The position numbers were made by a program, and so were the translations under genes. 64,000 nt of DNA, taken from NCBI GenBank assembly GCA_017453245.1, contig JAFTKM010000022.1, forward strand, positions 1 through 64,000. Direction: 5' to 3'. Each line of letters begins with the position of its first letter. Position 1 is the stretch's first letter. This stretch comes from Clostridia bacterium. Its GTDB lineage: Bacteria > Bacillota > Clostridia > Oscillospirales > CAG-272. The notes beneath the pieces were generated by a model. The model searched no databases, was not told the DNA's origin, and worked only from the letters and a program-made list of their open reading frames with translations. Shown piece by piece: positions 17,252-24,754 of the stretch.

Positions 17252-18286
17252 TTATTGTTTGATTTTCTTAAAATCTATCTTTTTGATCTTCATTTCGCTG
17301 TAAAGCATTTTTGCCAGATAATGAACATTTGCAGATGCCACACCCTTGGAGTTGCCAAGGACAACAACACCGATCCTTCTCTTTCTGTTAATAACCACCG
17401 AGGATCGGAAGGTTCCTACTCCACCGACATGCCAGAGCTGATTTGACCGTTTATAGGTGTGCCAGCCAATACAGCATGCAAGATTTCTTTTTGGTGAGAG
17501 AGAGTTTTCACAAATCTTATGTGATTGTGTAATATATTCCCTGTCGCTCTCGATCTGATGAGTGATATAGGTTAGCATATCCGAGACGGTGCTAACTAAA
17601 CCGCCTGCTGCAATATATGGGTTATCACATTTCCATTTCCAAAAGTCAAAGATACGTTTGCCATACGCGGAGTGTGGTTCTCTCGTTTCCTCGGGAACGG
17701 TGACGTGCGTGTTTTTCATATTGAGCTCATTATGCACGAACTCCTCAATAAGCTCGGAAAAGCGCTTACCTGTAACCGTTTCGGCAACAACCGCGAGTAT
17801 CGCATACGGAAAGTCAGAATAGGAGTAGCCGTATTCTTTTTTCTTTTTTCGCCTTTTAAGGCAATTAATAACGGTCTTTGCCGTACATTTTTCATAAATG
17901 TTACGCCTTGCATATCCGTGGCACAAAAGTGCAGGAACTGTGATCTCAAAAGGTGTCAAATGCCCATATCCCGCAGTATGAGTGAGTAGCTCATAGAGAG
18001 TTGGGTAATTCCCCTTAGTTAAGTTGAGATAGTCAGCCACACTCTTTTCGAGCGAGAGTTTTCCCTCTCCCGTAAGCTTTAGTATCAGGTGCGCAGTGAC
18101 AGTCTTGCTGATCGATCCAATATCGTATACGAGCTTTGTAGGTTCGGGTGAATTGCCGAACATAAATAGTCTTCCACCGTGGTAAAATCCCACAGTAAGC
18201 GACTGATTTTTCGAGAGGGAAAGATATTTATTTATTGATTTTACAACCTTCGGGCGCATTGCCTCGGGACTAAGATATTCTGTCAA
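17252..18286 (-). CDS. Beta-lactamase-family serine hydrolase (class C/PBP4*-like)
   Basis: A 344-residue protein. The SxxK motif is S58-I-S-K61, the YxN-type motif is Y156-S-D158, and the third motif region is HVGGVGTFRSS near residue 300, as in class C/esterase-like members. There is no obvious signal peptide. The family includes D-amino-acid peptidases, esterases and penicillin-binding protein homologues; true beta-lactamase activity is unlikely. The start is a TTG at 18286 with AAGGGGAAA upstream; a later ATG (MRPKVVK) is an alternative. Confidence 0.8.
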   Translation of the reverse strand: MTEYLSPEAMRPKVVKSINKYLSLSKNQSLTVGFYHGGRLFMFGNSPEPTKLVYDIGSISKTVTAHLILKLTGEGKLSLEKSVADYLNLTKGNYPTLYELLTHTAGYGHLTPFEITVPALLCHGYARRNIYEKCTAKTVINCLKRRKKKKEYGYSYSDFPYAILAVVAETVTGKRFSELIEEFVHNELNMKNTHVTVPEETREPHSAYGKRIFDFWKWKCDNPYIAAGGLVSTVSDMLTYITHQIESDREYITQSHKICENSLSPKRNLACCIGWHTYKRSNQLWHVGGVGTFRSSVVINRKRRIGVVVLGNSKGVASANVHYLAKMLYSEMKIKKIDFKKIKQ

Positions 18287-18336
18287 ATTATGCTTTCCCC
18301 TTTATTTTTTTGTGATGTGTTTGAACACAGGCTTCG

Positions 18337-18407
18337 TAGGGGCGATTCACGAATCGCCCGTTTTGAATTTACGTGTTGTTTGGCGGGCGATTCGTGAATC
18401 GCCCCTA
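18337..18407. repeat. Inverted repeat with perfect 24-bp arms
   Basis: The arms 18337-18360 and 18384-18407 are exact inverted copies with a 23-bp A/T-rich spacer. Each arm starts TAGGGGCGATTC and is itself palindromic around GGGCGATTC/GAATCGCCC. The element lies between the start of the beta-lactamase-fold gene and the end of the DUF2310 gene. Repeats of this type (GGGCGATTCGTGAATCGCCC core) are widespread in Clostridia. Confidence 0.85.
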
Positions 18408-18441
18408 TGGGTTTTGCTCATTTTCTTGTCAGATAAACGGC

Positions 18442-18477
18442 ACTCTCAACGTGGGTGAGGATGAGAAAAAGTCTCAA
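18442..18477. repeat. Imperfect direct repeat, left copy
   Basis: Contains ACTCTCAACGTGGGT, then a small hairpin TGAGA-AAAAG-TCTCA. A related copy lies at 19575-19612 (ACTTTCAACGTGGGT, then AGAC ... GTCT and TCTCAA). The two copies bracket the DUF2310 gene. The right part of this copy overlaps the last codons of that gene. Confidence 0.55.
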
Positions 18478-19238
18478 TGTGCATCATAAGAAAGCTTGCA
18501 CTCCTCACAAACATCTCGTTCGTGATTTTCAGAAAATCTTACTCGTTTCATCAACCTTCCGCATCTGGGGCAGACATGTATTTGTTGGTCGCCCACCTTT
18601 TCTGCTTTTATGCTTTTTCCATAATCACATTCCAAATGATAGTACACAGGATAACCAAGCTGTTTGCCCATATATTCTGCGATTTCAATTCCTTGCTTGT
18701 TTAACGCAGAATCAAGCTTTACACGTTGATTTCCTGTATAGCGGTCACAAAGGCAATTCAACCAAAGCATATCCATTGCAGCATAATTATCCTGCCACAG
18801 CTGTATGTCGTTGTGATCTTCTCTGTTTTCAAGATAGGGTAATTCATAAAGTGCAATGGGCTTTCCACAGTCGCAACAAGTAAATACGCTATCAATATCG
18901 AACCTAAAGGTCTGCATTTCCATTGCGGACCTTGTTTTACAGGTACAGTACTCTTGACTTTCCAAATCAATTCCGCATTCTTTTATTTGTATGTTAAAAT
19001 ACTCGCCTATTTTTTCTCTATCGTTTTTTACATATACACTATCATACTGTTCGCTTAAAGAGTCTTTCTTAGGCGTTGTAACATACAACATGAAATTTAT
19101 ATTTTGAACAACCTTGTAATTTTTGAGTATTTGTCCATTAGATTCTAACGCACAAAGAAAATGCCAGATATGGTCTTTTGTTTCTTCATAGGATACACTT
19201 GGTGTTTTCGGTGATAGTTCAATAATCTTATAGTACAT
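18474..19238 (-). CDS. DUF2310 family Zn-ribbon protein
   Basis: A 254-residue cytosolic protein. The N-terminal domain (1-90) has the MYYKIIELSPKTPSVSYEE start typical of DUF2310. A middle part contains CTC and a CCDCGKP knuckle, and the C-terminus has a zinc ribbon CPRCGRLM ... CEECKLS. Members are described as Zn-ribbon, possibly nucleic-acid-binding proteins and often sit in accessory or toxin-immunity neighbourhoods. AAAGGAG precedes the ATG. Base composition is more A/T-rich than the flanking housekeeping genes, which suggests acquisition. Confidence 0.75.
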   Translation of the reverse strand: MYYKIIELSPKTPSVSYEETKDHIWHFLCALESNGQILKNYKVVQNINFMLYVTTPKKDSLSEQYDSVYVKNDREKIGEYFNIQIKECGIDLESQEYCTCKTRSAMEMQTFRFDIDSVFTCCDCGKPIALYELPYLENREDHNDIQLWQDNYAAMDMLWLNCLCDRYTGNQRVKLDSALNKQGIEIAEYMGKQLGYPVYYHLECDYGKSIKAEKVGDQQIHVCPRCGRLMKRVRFSENHERDVCEECKLSYDAH

Positions 19239-19280
19239 AAGGCATCTCCTTTCGATATCCTTTCGTTAAGGAATTTCACC

Positions 19281-19575
19281 TGCGGGCGAAAGCGATATAT
19301 TCACTTTGTGAAATATGCATTTCAAAAGTGAAAGCGATATTGTTTTACGTTGCAAAACAGCGATATTGACAAGCGTTGCTTGTCAGCGATATATTCGCAA
19401 CGCGAAATATGTTTCGTATTGCGAATGTGGTTGAAAGTACGCTGACTATAAATCCTTACGTCGCGCAGTTCGCGACATATCGCGCCGCAGGCATATCGCT
19501 TGCCCCCCAGCAAATATCGCAAATCCGTAAGGATTTATATCGCTTTAGTTTGTCTGCTCTTGCAGACAAACTAAA
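19281..19575. repeat. Hairpin array B (GCGATAT separator, orientation flips)
   Basis: The separator GCGATAT occurs at 19292, 19334, 19360 and 19386. Its reverse complement ATATCGC occurs at 19477, 19493, 19514 and 19537. The units are different palindromes, for example TTCAC-TTT-GTGAA (19300), TGTTTT/AAAACA (19341), TGACAAGC-GTT-GCTTGTCA (19367), TTCGC-AAC-GCGAA (19394), GTCGCG/CGCGAC (19460), AAATCC-GTAA-GGATTT (19521) and a 14-bp stem at 19544-19575. The orientation switch falls at about 19430. This fills most of the 447-bp gene-free gap 19239-19685. Confidence 0.85.
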
Positions 19576-19612
19576 CTTTCAACGTGGGTCAAGACTCCAA
19601 AAGGTCTCAAAA
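19575..19612. repeat. Imperfect direct repeat, right copy
   Basis: Partner of 18442-18477: the shared blocks are ACTYTCAACGTGGGT and AAAARGTCTCAA. It starts at the last base of the 14-bp stem that closes array B and lies about 75 bp downstream of the HNH gene. Confidence 0.55.
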
Positions 19613-19685
19613 CCTGTTAAAAACGAGGGTTGTAATATCTTAAAGTCTCATTTTTATGGGTGAAAACGCACACTTGTCCTTGATT

Positions 19686-20270
19686 TTAGGTAGTGCTTGG
19701 AAGCATATCGAATACAGATTTTGAAATCTTATACCAACTTCTTATGTATGAATCTTTCAATAAATCATTGTTTTTATCTACTAAATCGATAAACAAGCTT
19801 GTAAGCCCATCCCATTCTCTCAAATTACCGCTTGGGTATAATTGCCAATTAATTTCTTCCAGAGAATAATTGCTTTTTATGGAATTGTTTTTCATAGATG
19901 TTGTAGCCCAGTTGCTTGGATTATCAACACCGCCTTGTGCGATGGGGAAGATGTGATCAACTGTAGGTATCAAATCCCAGTATGCCATATGAGTTTTAGT
20001 CATCTTCCAATGCGGATCATATGGAAATTCTTCGGGGAAATAGTAAGTTATGACTTTCAACAAACCGGGATTAACAAGTCTTTTTCCTGTGTACCTATCA
20101 ATAAATCCGTCACTAAGAAACTGTTCCATTTTTTCTTTGAGAGTATATGAGCGCTTTTCAATATCTATATGTTTGTGCGGATATTCGTTTTGAATTATCG
20201 CCCTTGCATCTTCGGTTTTGCTTTCAAGGAGAGACTTTGATATATTTTCTAGAAGTTGAGCTTTATCCAT
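19686..20270 (-). CDS. HNH endonuclease-like protein
   Basis: A 194-residue protein. The C-terminal half has an HNH-type core: TVDHIFPIAQGG (Asp-His) followed by DNPSNWATTSMKNNSIKSN (Asn and Lys positions). A GFIDRYTGKRLVNP segment occupies the place where classic HNH enzymes carry their first Cys pair. No methylase or restriction specificity gene is nearby. The ATG at 20270 is preferred because AAGGAG lies six bases before it. The gene overlaps the upstream four-helix-bundle gene by 8 bp, so the two are coupled. The pair sits between hairpin arrays B and C. Confidence 0.75.
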   Translation of the reverse strand: MDKAQLLENISKSLLESKTEDARAIIQNEYPHKHIDIEKRSYTLKEKMEQFLSDGFIDRYTGKRLVNPGLLKVITYYFPEEFPYDPHWKMTKTHMAYWDLIPTVDHIFPIAQGGVDNPSNWATTSMKNNSIKSNYSLEEINWQLYPSGNLREWDGLTSLFIDLVDKNNDLLKDSYIRSWYKISKSVFDMLPSTT

Positions 20271-20622
20271 TTGCATCTCCTTTCGCGGTGGTAATAGACT
20301 TCACAAGCATACGGCGGATAACGCCACACTCTTGTAAGAGTTCTTTTGAAATTTCTTCGCTTATCGCATTTGATCCAACAAGCATTTCAATCCAATATTC
20401 TGTTTCACCGCACTCTTTCAAAGCGATATGGAATTTATTTATAAAATCCGCTTTACTCGCTGCATAGTTGGCTTCGTGAATGTTTGCACCGATAGAAGTT
20501 GCGCTCCTTACGATTTGATTGACAAGCACACCTCTGCCTTTGCGAGTGTCCACTTCATCGCAGACAGCGATTATATGTAGAGCAAGAGCCTTTGCTCTTG
20601 TGCGTAATTCGGAATCTTTCAT
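20263..20622 (-). CDS. Four-helix bundle protein (23S rRNA IVS/Avd family)
   Basis: A 119-residue all-helical protein with the family pattern LVNQIVRSATSIGANIHEAN ... FINKFHIALKECGETEYWIEML. This family comprises proteins encoded in 23S rRNA intervening sequences and the Avd accessory protein of diversity-generating retroelements; a basic face binds nucleic acid. No reverse transcriptase or rRNA is present here. AAAAGGAGAAAAG precedes the ATG. Its 3' end overlaps the HNH gene and its start is 18 bp from array C. Confidence 0.88.
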   Translation of the reverse strand: MKDSELRTRAKALALHIIAVCDEVDTRKGRGVLVNQIVRSATSIGANIHEANYAASKADFINKFHIALKECGETEYWIEMLVGSNAISEEISKELLQECGVIRRMLVKSITTAKGDANG

Positions 20623-20640
20623 TGCTTTTCTCCTTTTATG

Positions 20641-20825
20641 GTGAAGTTTTTGCTATGCAAAAGTGAAGTTGTTCACTTCGTTCACAGTGAAGTTTTGCTC
20701 GTTCCTCGCAAAGTGAAGTTAAGTTCGCCCCAAAGTTACTTCTCACTTGCACCACTTGTGGTGCAAACTTCACTTCGGCGGTAGCCGAAACTTCACTGCA
20801 TAGCAACTTCACTCGCCGTAGGCGA
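20641..20825. repeat. Hairpin array C (GTGAAGTT separator, orientation flips)
   Basis: The separator GTGAAGTT occurs at 20641, 20663, 20687 and 20713. Its reverse complement AACTTCAC occurs at 20766, 20789 and 20805. The units are palindromes: TTTTGC-TAT-GCAAAA (20648), TTTGC/GCAAA (20694), TTGCACCAC-TT-GTGGTGCAA (20747), TTCGGC-GGTA-GCCGAA (20774), TGC-ATA-GCA (20797) and TCGCC-GTA-GGCGA (20813). The array fills the interval between the four-helix-bundle start and the rlmD stop codon, ending three bases before that stop. Confidence 0.85.
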
Positions 20826-20827
20826 AC

Positions 20828-22207
20828 TTAGTTGTCGAGCCGACGTGTGAGACACACGACGGACTCGACGTGGCCTGTCATTGGGAACAGATCAAACGGA
20901 TAAACGGTGTCGGTATCATAGCCTAAATCTCTGAACAAGACAACGTCACGAGCAAGCGTTTTCGGGTTGCAGGAAATGTAGACAATTCTCTTTGCATTAA
21001 GGGTTGAAACAAAGCGGACGAGCCTTTCATCACAGCCGGCGCGGGGTGGGTCGAGAATGACGATGTCGGGGGTGATCTTTCTGCCGAGCTGTCTTTCCGC
21101 GTTGGCGAGCAGGCGCTCGGTCTCGGTGGCGTCACCTGTGAAGAAGTGGGCGTTTTCTATACCGCATTTAGCGGCGTTTTCCTTTGCGCACTCGACTGCG
21201 CTCTCGACGATCTCGATGCCGATGAGCTCACCGACAGAGTCTGCCATAGAGAGGCCGATTGAGCCCGCTCCGCAGAAAAGGTCCAGGAGCGTGTCACTTT
21301 TTTGGGGCTTTGCAAGCTCCTTTGCCTTGGCGTAGAGGAGCTCTGCCGAGGCGTGGTTTACCTGATAGAAGGATGGCGCTGTTATCTTGAGGCGCACGCC
21401 CGCGAGGGTGTCAAAGATGTGGTCTCTGCCCCAAATGGTGCGGTAGACGTCACCAAGGACGACGTTGGTGCTCTCGCGGTTTACGTTGATGAGGACTCCC
21501 ACAACGGACGGGAAGCGCTCTGTTATTCTCTTTGCAAGCTCGTCCTCGTTTTTGAGGCTCTCGCCGTTTATAACAACGGTGAGGAGCACCTCGCCCGATA
21601 CCTCGCCCCGACGGAGGTAGATATGGCGGAGGAGGCCTTCCCCGCTCTCTTCGTTATAAACCGAGATTGAGTGCTCCTTGAAGAAGCCGCAAAGCTCGGC
21701 GCAAATCTCCGAGAAGATACTCGGGGTAAGTGGGCAATCGGTGACGGGGGTGACTCTATGCGACTTGGGAGCAAAGAAGCCGACTCTGTATTCCCCGCCC
21801 GCGAGGGTTACGGGATACTGCGCCTTATTGCGGTATCTTGTAGCGTTTGGTGATACGGTTATCGGGGCTGTCGAAATTCCCGCAAGGGCGGACGAGGAGA
21901 AAAGCCTTCTCACTCCTTCTTCCTTGAGGGTTGCCTCGTCGCTATACGAAATGTTTTTATACGCGCAGCTCTTACACGCGCGCTCGGGACATCTGTCCGT
22001 GACTCTCTGCTCGGACACCCTTATATTTTTCTCCGCTCTGCCGACGAGATAGGTGTTATTCACTTTTATGATCTTTGCCTCGATAAGGTCGCCCGGCACG
22101 GTGTCGCTGACAAATATTACAGCGCCGTCTACCCTGCCGACTCCAAAGCCGAGATCGGTAAGGTCGGTTATCTCGACGGTTACGGTCTGATTCTTCTTAA
22201 AAGCCAT
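20828..22207 (-). CDS. rlmD: 23S rRNA (uracil-5)-methyltransferase RlmD/RumA family
   Basis: A 459-residue enzyme of the TrmA/RlmD class that methylates C5 of a uridine in 23S rRNA using SAM. An N-terminal TRAM domain covers about 1-60. The 4Fe-4S ligands are C73, C78, C81 and C158. The SAM motif is LLDLFCGAGSIGLS, the DPPRAGC motif follows, and the catalytic Cys is in YISCNPKTLARD. Length is normal. GGAGCAATAA precedes the ATG. Which uridine it modifies cannot be told; Firmicutes paralogues (RlmCD) can modify two sites. Confidence 0.93.
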   Translation of the reverse strand: MAFKKNQTVTVEITDLTDLGFGVGRVDGAVIFVSDTVPGDLIEAKIIKVNNTYLVGRAEKNIRVSEQRVTDRCPERACKSCAYKNISYSDEATLKEEGVRRLFSSSALAGISTAPITVSPNATRYRNKAQYPVTLAGGEYRVGFFAPKSHRVTPVTDCPLTPSIFSEICAELCGFFKEHSISVYNEESGEGLLRHIYLRRGEVSGEVLLTVVINGESLKNEDELAKRITERFPSVVGVLINVNRESTNVVLGDVYRTIWGRDHIFDTLAGVRLKITAPSFYQVNHASAELLYAKAKELAKPQKSDTLLDLFCGAGSIGLSMADSVGELIGIEIVESAVECAKENAAKCGIENAHFFTGDATETERLLANAERQLGRKITPDIVILDPPRAGCDERLVRFVSTLNAKRIVYISCNPKTLARDVVLFRDLGYDTDTVYPFDLFPMTGHVESVVCLTRRLDN

Positions 22208-22257
22208 TTATTGCTCCGAATGTAAATTTTAGTTGTTATTTTTGGTGTTTTTCGTTT

Positions 22258-23097
22258 TTAGATAAAATCTTCCTTGGTAAGGTTGCGATAATCCTTAGGT
22301 GTCATACCAAAAGCAGACTTAAAGGTCTTGGTAAAGTATGACGGATCGTTAAAGCCGCACTCCTCGGATATCTCGTTAACGCTCTTGCCGCTCTCCTCGA
22401 GGAGCTTTTTGGCAAGCTTCAGGCGGTAGGCTATGATGTACTGGCGGAGCGTTGTGCCCTTGCGGTCCTTTAAGACCTTGGAGATATAGAAGGGGTGGTA
22501 GCCGAAAATTGCGCCGATCTCGGTGTTGGAAATATCGTCGCCTGCATTGTCACGGATGTAGTTATCAAGAGCCTCTACCATTCTCGCGGGCAGAGCATTC
22601 TCGTCAACGGTCTCGATCACCTTGAGAAGCAGTTGCTTAAGGATTGCCGAGCCCTGCGCGCGGTATGAGCCCTCAGCCGAGGTGAAGAGGCTGACAAGCC
22701 CCGTGAAGGTATCCCTCTCCGACTCCATATCCTCAATGTGTATCATTCTGTCAAGGGGCGCGAGCTCGGAAACGCTGTGGAGCTTTGACTCGTCGAAATC
22801 ACCGACGGCAACCGGCTTTATTCTCTCCTCGGGCTCGGGGTTGTCCGCTGTGGGATCAAAGGTTATCGTCACTAGACGGAGATACTGTCCCTTGAGCTTG
22901 TAGGGAGTGCCCGCGGGGACGTACAAAAGGTGGCCTGGGGAAAGATGGCCGACCTTTACTCCTCCGACAACTGCGGTGACGTCACCCGAGATCATATAGA
23001 ATAGTCGGCAGTCATAGGCAACGCACTCATCAGTGCGGTTGAGTTTTTCGTATTGTGATACCGTTCTTATAACGGGGTTTAAGTATGTAAGATTCAT
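22258..23097 (-). CDS. AraC-family transcriptional regulator
   Basis: A 279-residue regulator. A cupin-like N-terminal sensing domain (about 15-120) includes HLSPGHLLYVPAGTPYKLKG. The C-terminal double helix-turn-helix (about 175-275) has the classic ISEECGFNDPSYFTKTFKSAFGMTP-type pattern. Sugar-responsive AraC proteins have this layout, fitting the carbohydrate genes around it. The start at 23097 is chosen because AAGGAGAAAAC precedes it; the 28 codons upstream lack an RBS. It lies 40 bp after the deacetylase gene and is probably co-transcribed with it. Confidence 0.9.
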   Translation of the reverse strand: MNLTYLNPVIRTVSQYEKLNRTDECVAYDCRLFYMISGDVTAVVGGVKVGHLSPGHLLYVPAGTPYKLKGQYLRLVTITFDPTADNPEPEERIKPVAVGDFDESKLHSVSELAPLDRMIHIEDMESERDTFTGLVSLFTSAEGSYRAQGSAILKQLLLKVIETVDENALPARMVEALDNYIRDNAGDDISNTEIGAIFGYHPFYISKVLKDRKGTTLRQYIIAYRLKLAKKLLEESGKSVNEISEECGFNDPSYFTKTFKSAFGMTPKDYRNLTKEDFI

Positions 23098-23137
23098 TCT
23101 TGTTTTCTCCTTCGTATTTACGGCGACGGAGTCGCCA

Positions 23138-23839
23138 TTATATCTCCAAGCACTCTTTGTTCGTTCCGTAGAAAATATCATCTCTTCCCGAAATCATCTC
23201 AAGAAATTCCTCGAAGCGACACCAATCATTATGGATATCGAACTCATAGGCGTGGCCCCAGATGTAGAAGAGCTTAGGCTCGTCGGCTTTGAGCGAGAGG
23301 AATTCCTCGCCTAGGCGGAACATCTCGTCCATCTCGCGGTGATGGTAGACGGTGGGGTTAAAGAGGTGGAGATTATTCGGCTGAAGATCAAAATTATGCG
23401 TGGATACGACTGTGCGCGCGTAGGTGACGCCCGTGCGATCGCGGAGTATGCGCGCGACTCTCTCGTCGCAGTCGCCCATCGGGTAAGCGTGGCCTGTGAC
23501 CTCGTATCCGACGAGCTCGGAGAGCTTGATCCTATCCTCCTCGACCTCTCTTGCTACCTCGTCGTCGGTAAGGCGTGTGAGATAGGGGTGGGTGAGGCTA
23601 TGCGTTGCGACCTCGTGGCCCTCGTAAACCGAGCGGACCTTGTCGGGTGCGACCTTGGTGTGATCGACTCTCACGCCCTCGCGAATGAGCTCACCGGGCT
23701 TGCCGAGAAGGGCGGAATTGAGATTGAAGGTGCATTTAAGACCGTATTTATTGAAAAGCCCGATAAGGCGGATATCCTGAGTTACTCCGTCGTCATAGCT
23801 GAAGGTTATAGCCTTTTTCTTACCGTAAAAATCTTTCAT
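23138..23839 (-). CDS. Polysaccharide deacetylase (NodB-homology) family protein
   Basis: A 233-residue cytosolic protein. NodB motif 1 is TFSYDDGVTQD near residues 11-21 (catalytic and metal Asp), motif 2 is THSLTHPYL (His pair), and an HAYPMG/HAYEFD region occurs later. It lacks a signal peptide, unlike cell-wall chitin or peptidoglycan deacetylases, so it may act on imported sugars. The ATG at 23839 has a strong AAGGAGG upstream; the longer frame does not. Forms a pair with the AraC gene. Confidence 0.88.
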   Translation of the reverse strand: MKDFYGKKKAITFSYDDGVTQDIRLIGLFNKYGLKCTFNLNSALLGKPGELIREGVRVDHTKVAPDKVRSVYEGHEVATHSLTHPYLTRLTDDEVAREVEEDRIKLSELVGYEVTGHAYPMGDCDERVARILRDRTGVTYARTVVSTHNFDLQPNNLHLFNPTVYHHREMDEMFRLGEEFLSLKADEPKLFYIWGHAYEFDIHNDWCRFEEFLEMISGRDDIFYGTNKECLEI

Positions 23840-23973
23840 TTTGTCCTCCTTGGCACTTATTTTGCGGGCGGACGCACGCAGCGTGCGATAATTTGCGCGC
23901 AAAATGTATAGTTCTTCTATTTTATTTTAATATAAACGCGCGAAAAAGTCAATCACCATTTTGCCGATACTAC

Positions 23974-24002
23974 TTGCAAACTGAGGTAATCTGTGGTAAA
24001 AT
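23974..24002 (+). promoter_or_regulatory. Sigma-A promoter for the HAD phosphatase gene
   Basis: TTGCAA (23974-23979) and TAAAAT (23997-24002) are separated by 17 bp and lie about 55 bp before the GTG start of the HAD gene. Confidence 0.75.
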
Positions 24003-24057
24003 AACAGACAGTATGATATAAGGCGAGGTTTGCGCTTTGCCAAAAAGGAGTGAAAAC

Positions 24058-24744
24058 GTGATAAGAAACGTACTCTTTGACCTTGACGATACCCTGCTTG
24101 ATTTTAAGAGATCAGAGGCGGAGGCTATACGTCATACACTGCGTGAAATAGGCATTGAGCCAACGGACGAGGTCGTCTCTCTTTACAGTAGAATAAACAG
24201 AAGCTGCTGGGCGAAGCTCGAGACTGCCGAGTGGACGCGCGAGGAGGTCTTACACAACCGCTTTGATATGCTCTTTGAGGCACTCGGTGTCAGCGGTGAC
24301 GCCCGCGCGACGCAGAAGCTCTATGAGTACAGACTCAGCCTCGGTGCGTATTACATTGACGGTGCTAAGGAGATGCTCGACGAGATACACGGCAAGTACA
24401 GACTATATCTTGCGACCAACGGCATTGTAAACGTGCAGACGAGAAGGCTCCGCGACTCGGGAATTGAAAAGTACTTTGAGGATATCTTCGTCTCGGAGAA
24501 AATCGGCTACAACAAGCCCGACAAGCGTTTTTTTGACTACGCCTTCGAAAGAATTCCCGACTTTGTACGCGATGAGACCGTGATGGTCGGCGACCTTCTC
24601 ACCTCGGATATCAAGGGCGGAATAAACGCGGGAATAAAGACGGTTTATTTCAACCCAAAGGGCATAAAAAACGACACGGGTATCACCCCGCACTATGAAA
24701 TCGCCACCTACGGCGAGCTAATAAAACTACTCGAAACATTGTAA
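24058..24744 (+). CDS. HAD phosphatase, YjjG-type (pyrimidine nucleotidase-like)
   Basis: A 228-residue HAD-superfamily hydrolase. Motif I DLDDT is at residues 8-12, motif II is the Thr in LATNG, the Lys is in IGYNKPDKRFF, and motif IV is VGDLLTSDIKGG. The helical cap and overall pattern resemble YjjG-type house-cleaning nucleotidases (dUMP and non-canonical pyrimidines), known from E. coli. The start is GTG at 24058 with AAGGAG at 24045-24050 rather than the upstream TTG. Followed 10 bp later by the methionine gamma-lyase-like gene. Confidence 0.88.
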   Translation: MIRNVLFDLDDTLLDFKRSEAEAIRHTLREIGIEPTDEVVSLYSRINRSCWAKLETAEWTREEVLHNRFDMLFEALGVSGDARATQKLYEYRLSLGAYYIDGAKEMLDEIHGKYRLYLATNGIVNVQTRRLRDSGIEKYFEDIFVSEKIGYNKPDKRFFDYAFERIPDFVRDETVMVGDLLTSDIKGGINAGIKTVYFNPKGIKNDTGITPHYEIATYGELIKLLETL

Positions 24745-24754
24745 AGGACAAGTT

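Noticed and set aside
17252..18286. Antibiotic-resistance beta-lactamase
   Set aside because: Only the general serine-hydrolase fold motifs are present; no signal peptide and no class-specific resistance features.
19686..20622. Diversity-generating retroelement (because of the Avd-like four-helix bundle protein)
   Set aside because: No reverse transcriptase and no template/variable repeat pair is seen in the window.
19281..20825. CRISPR array
   Set aside because: Repeats are only 7-8 bases, the intervening units are self-complementary and short, and no cas gene is present.
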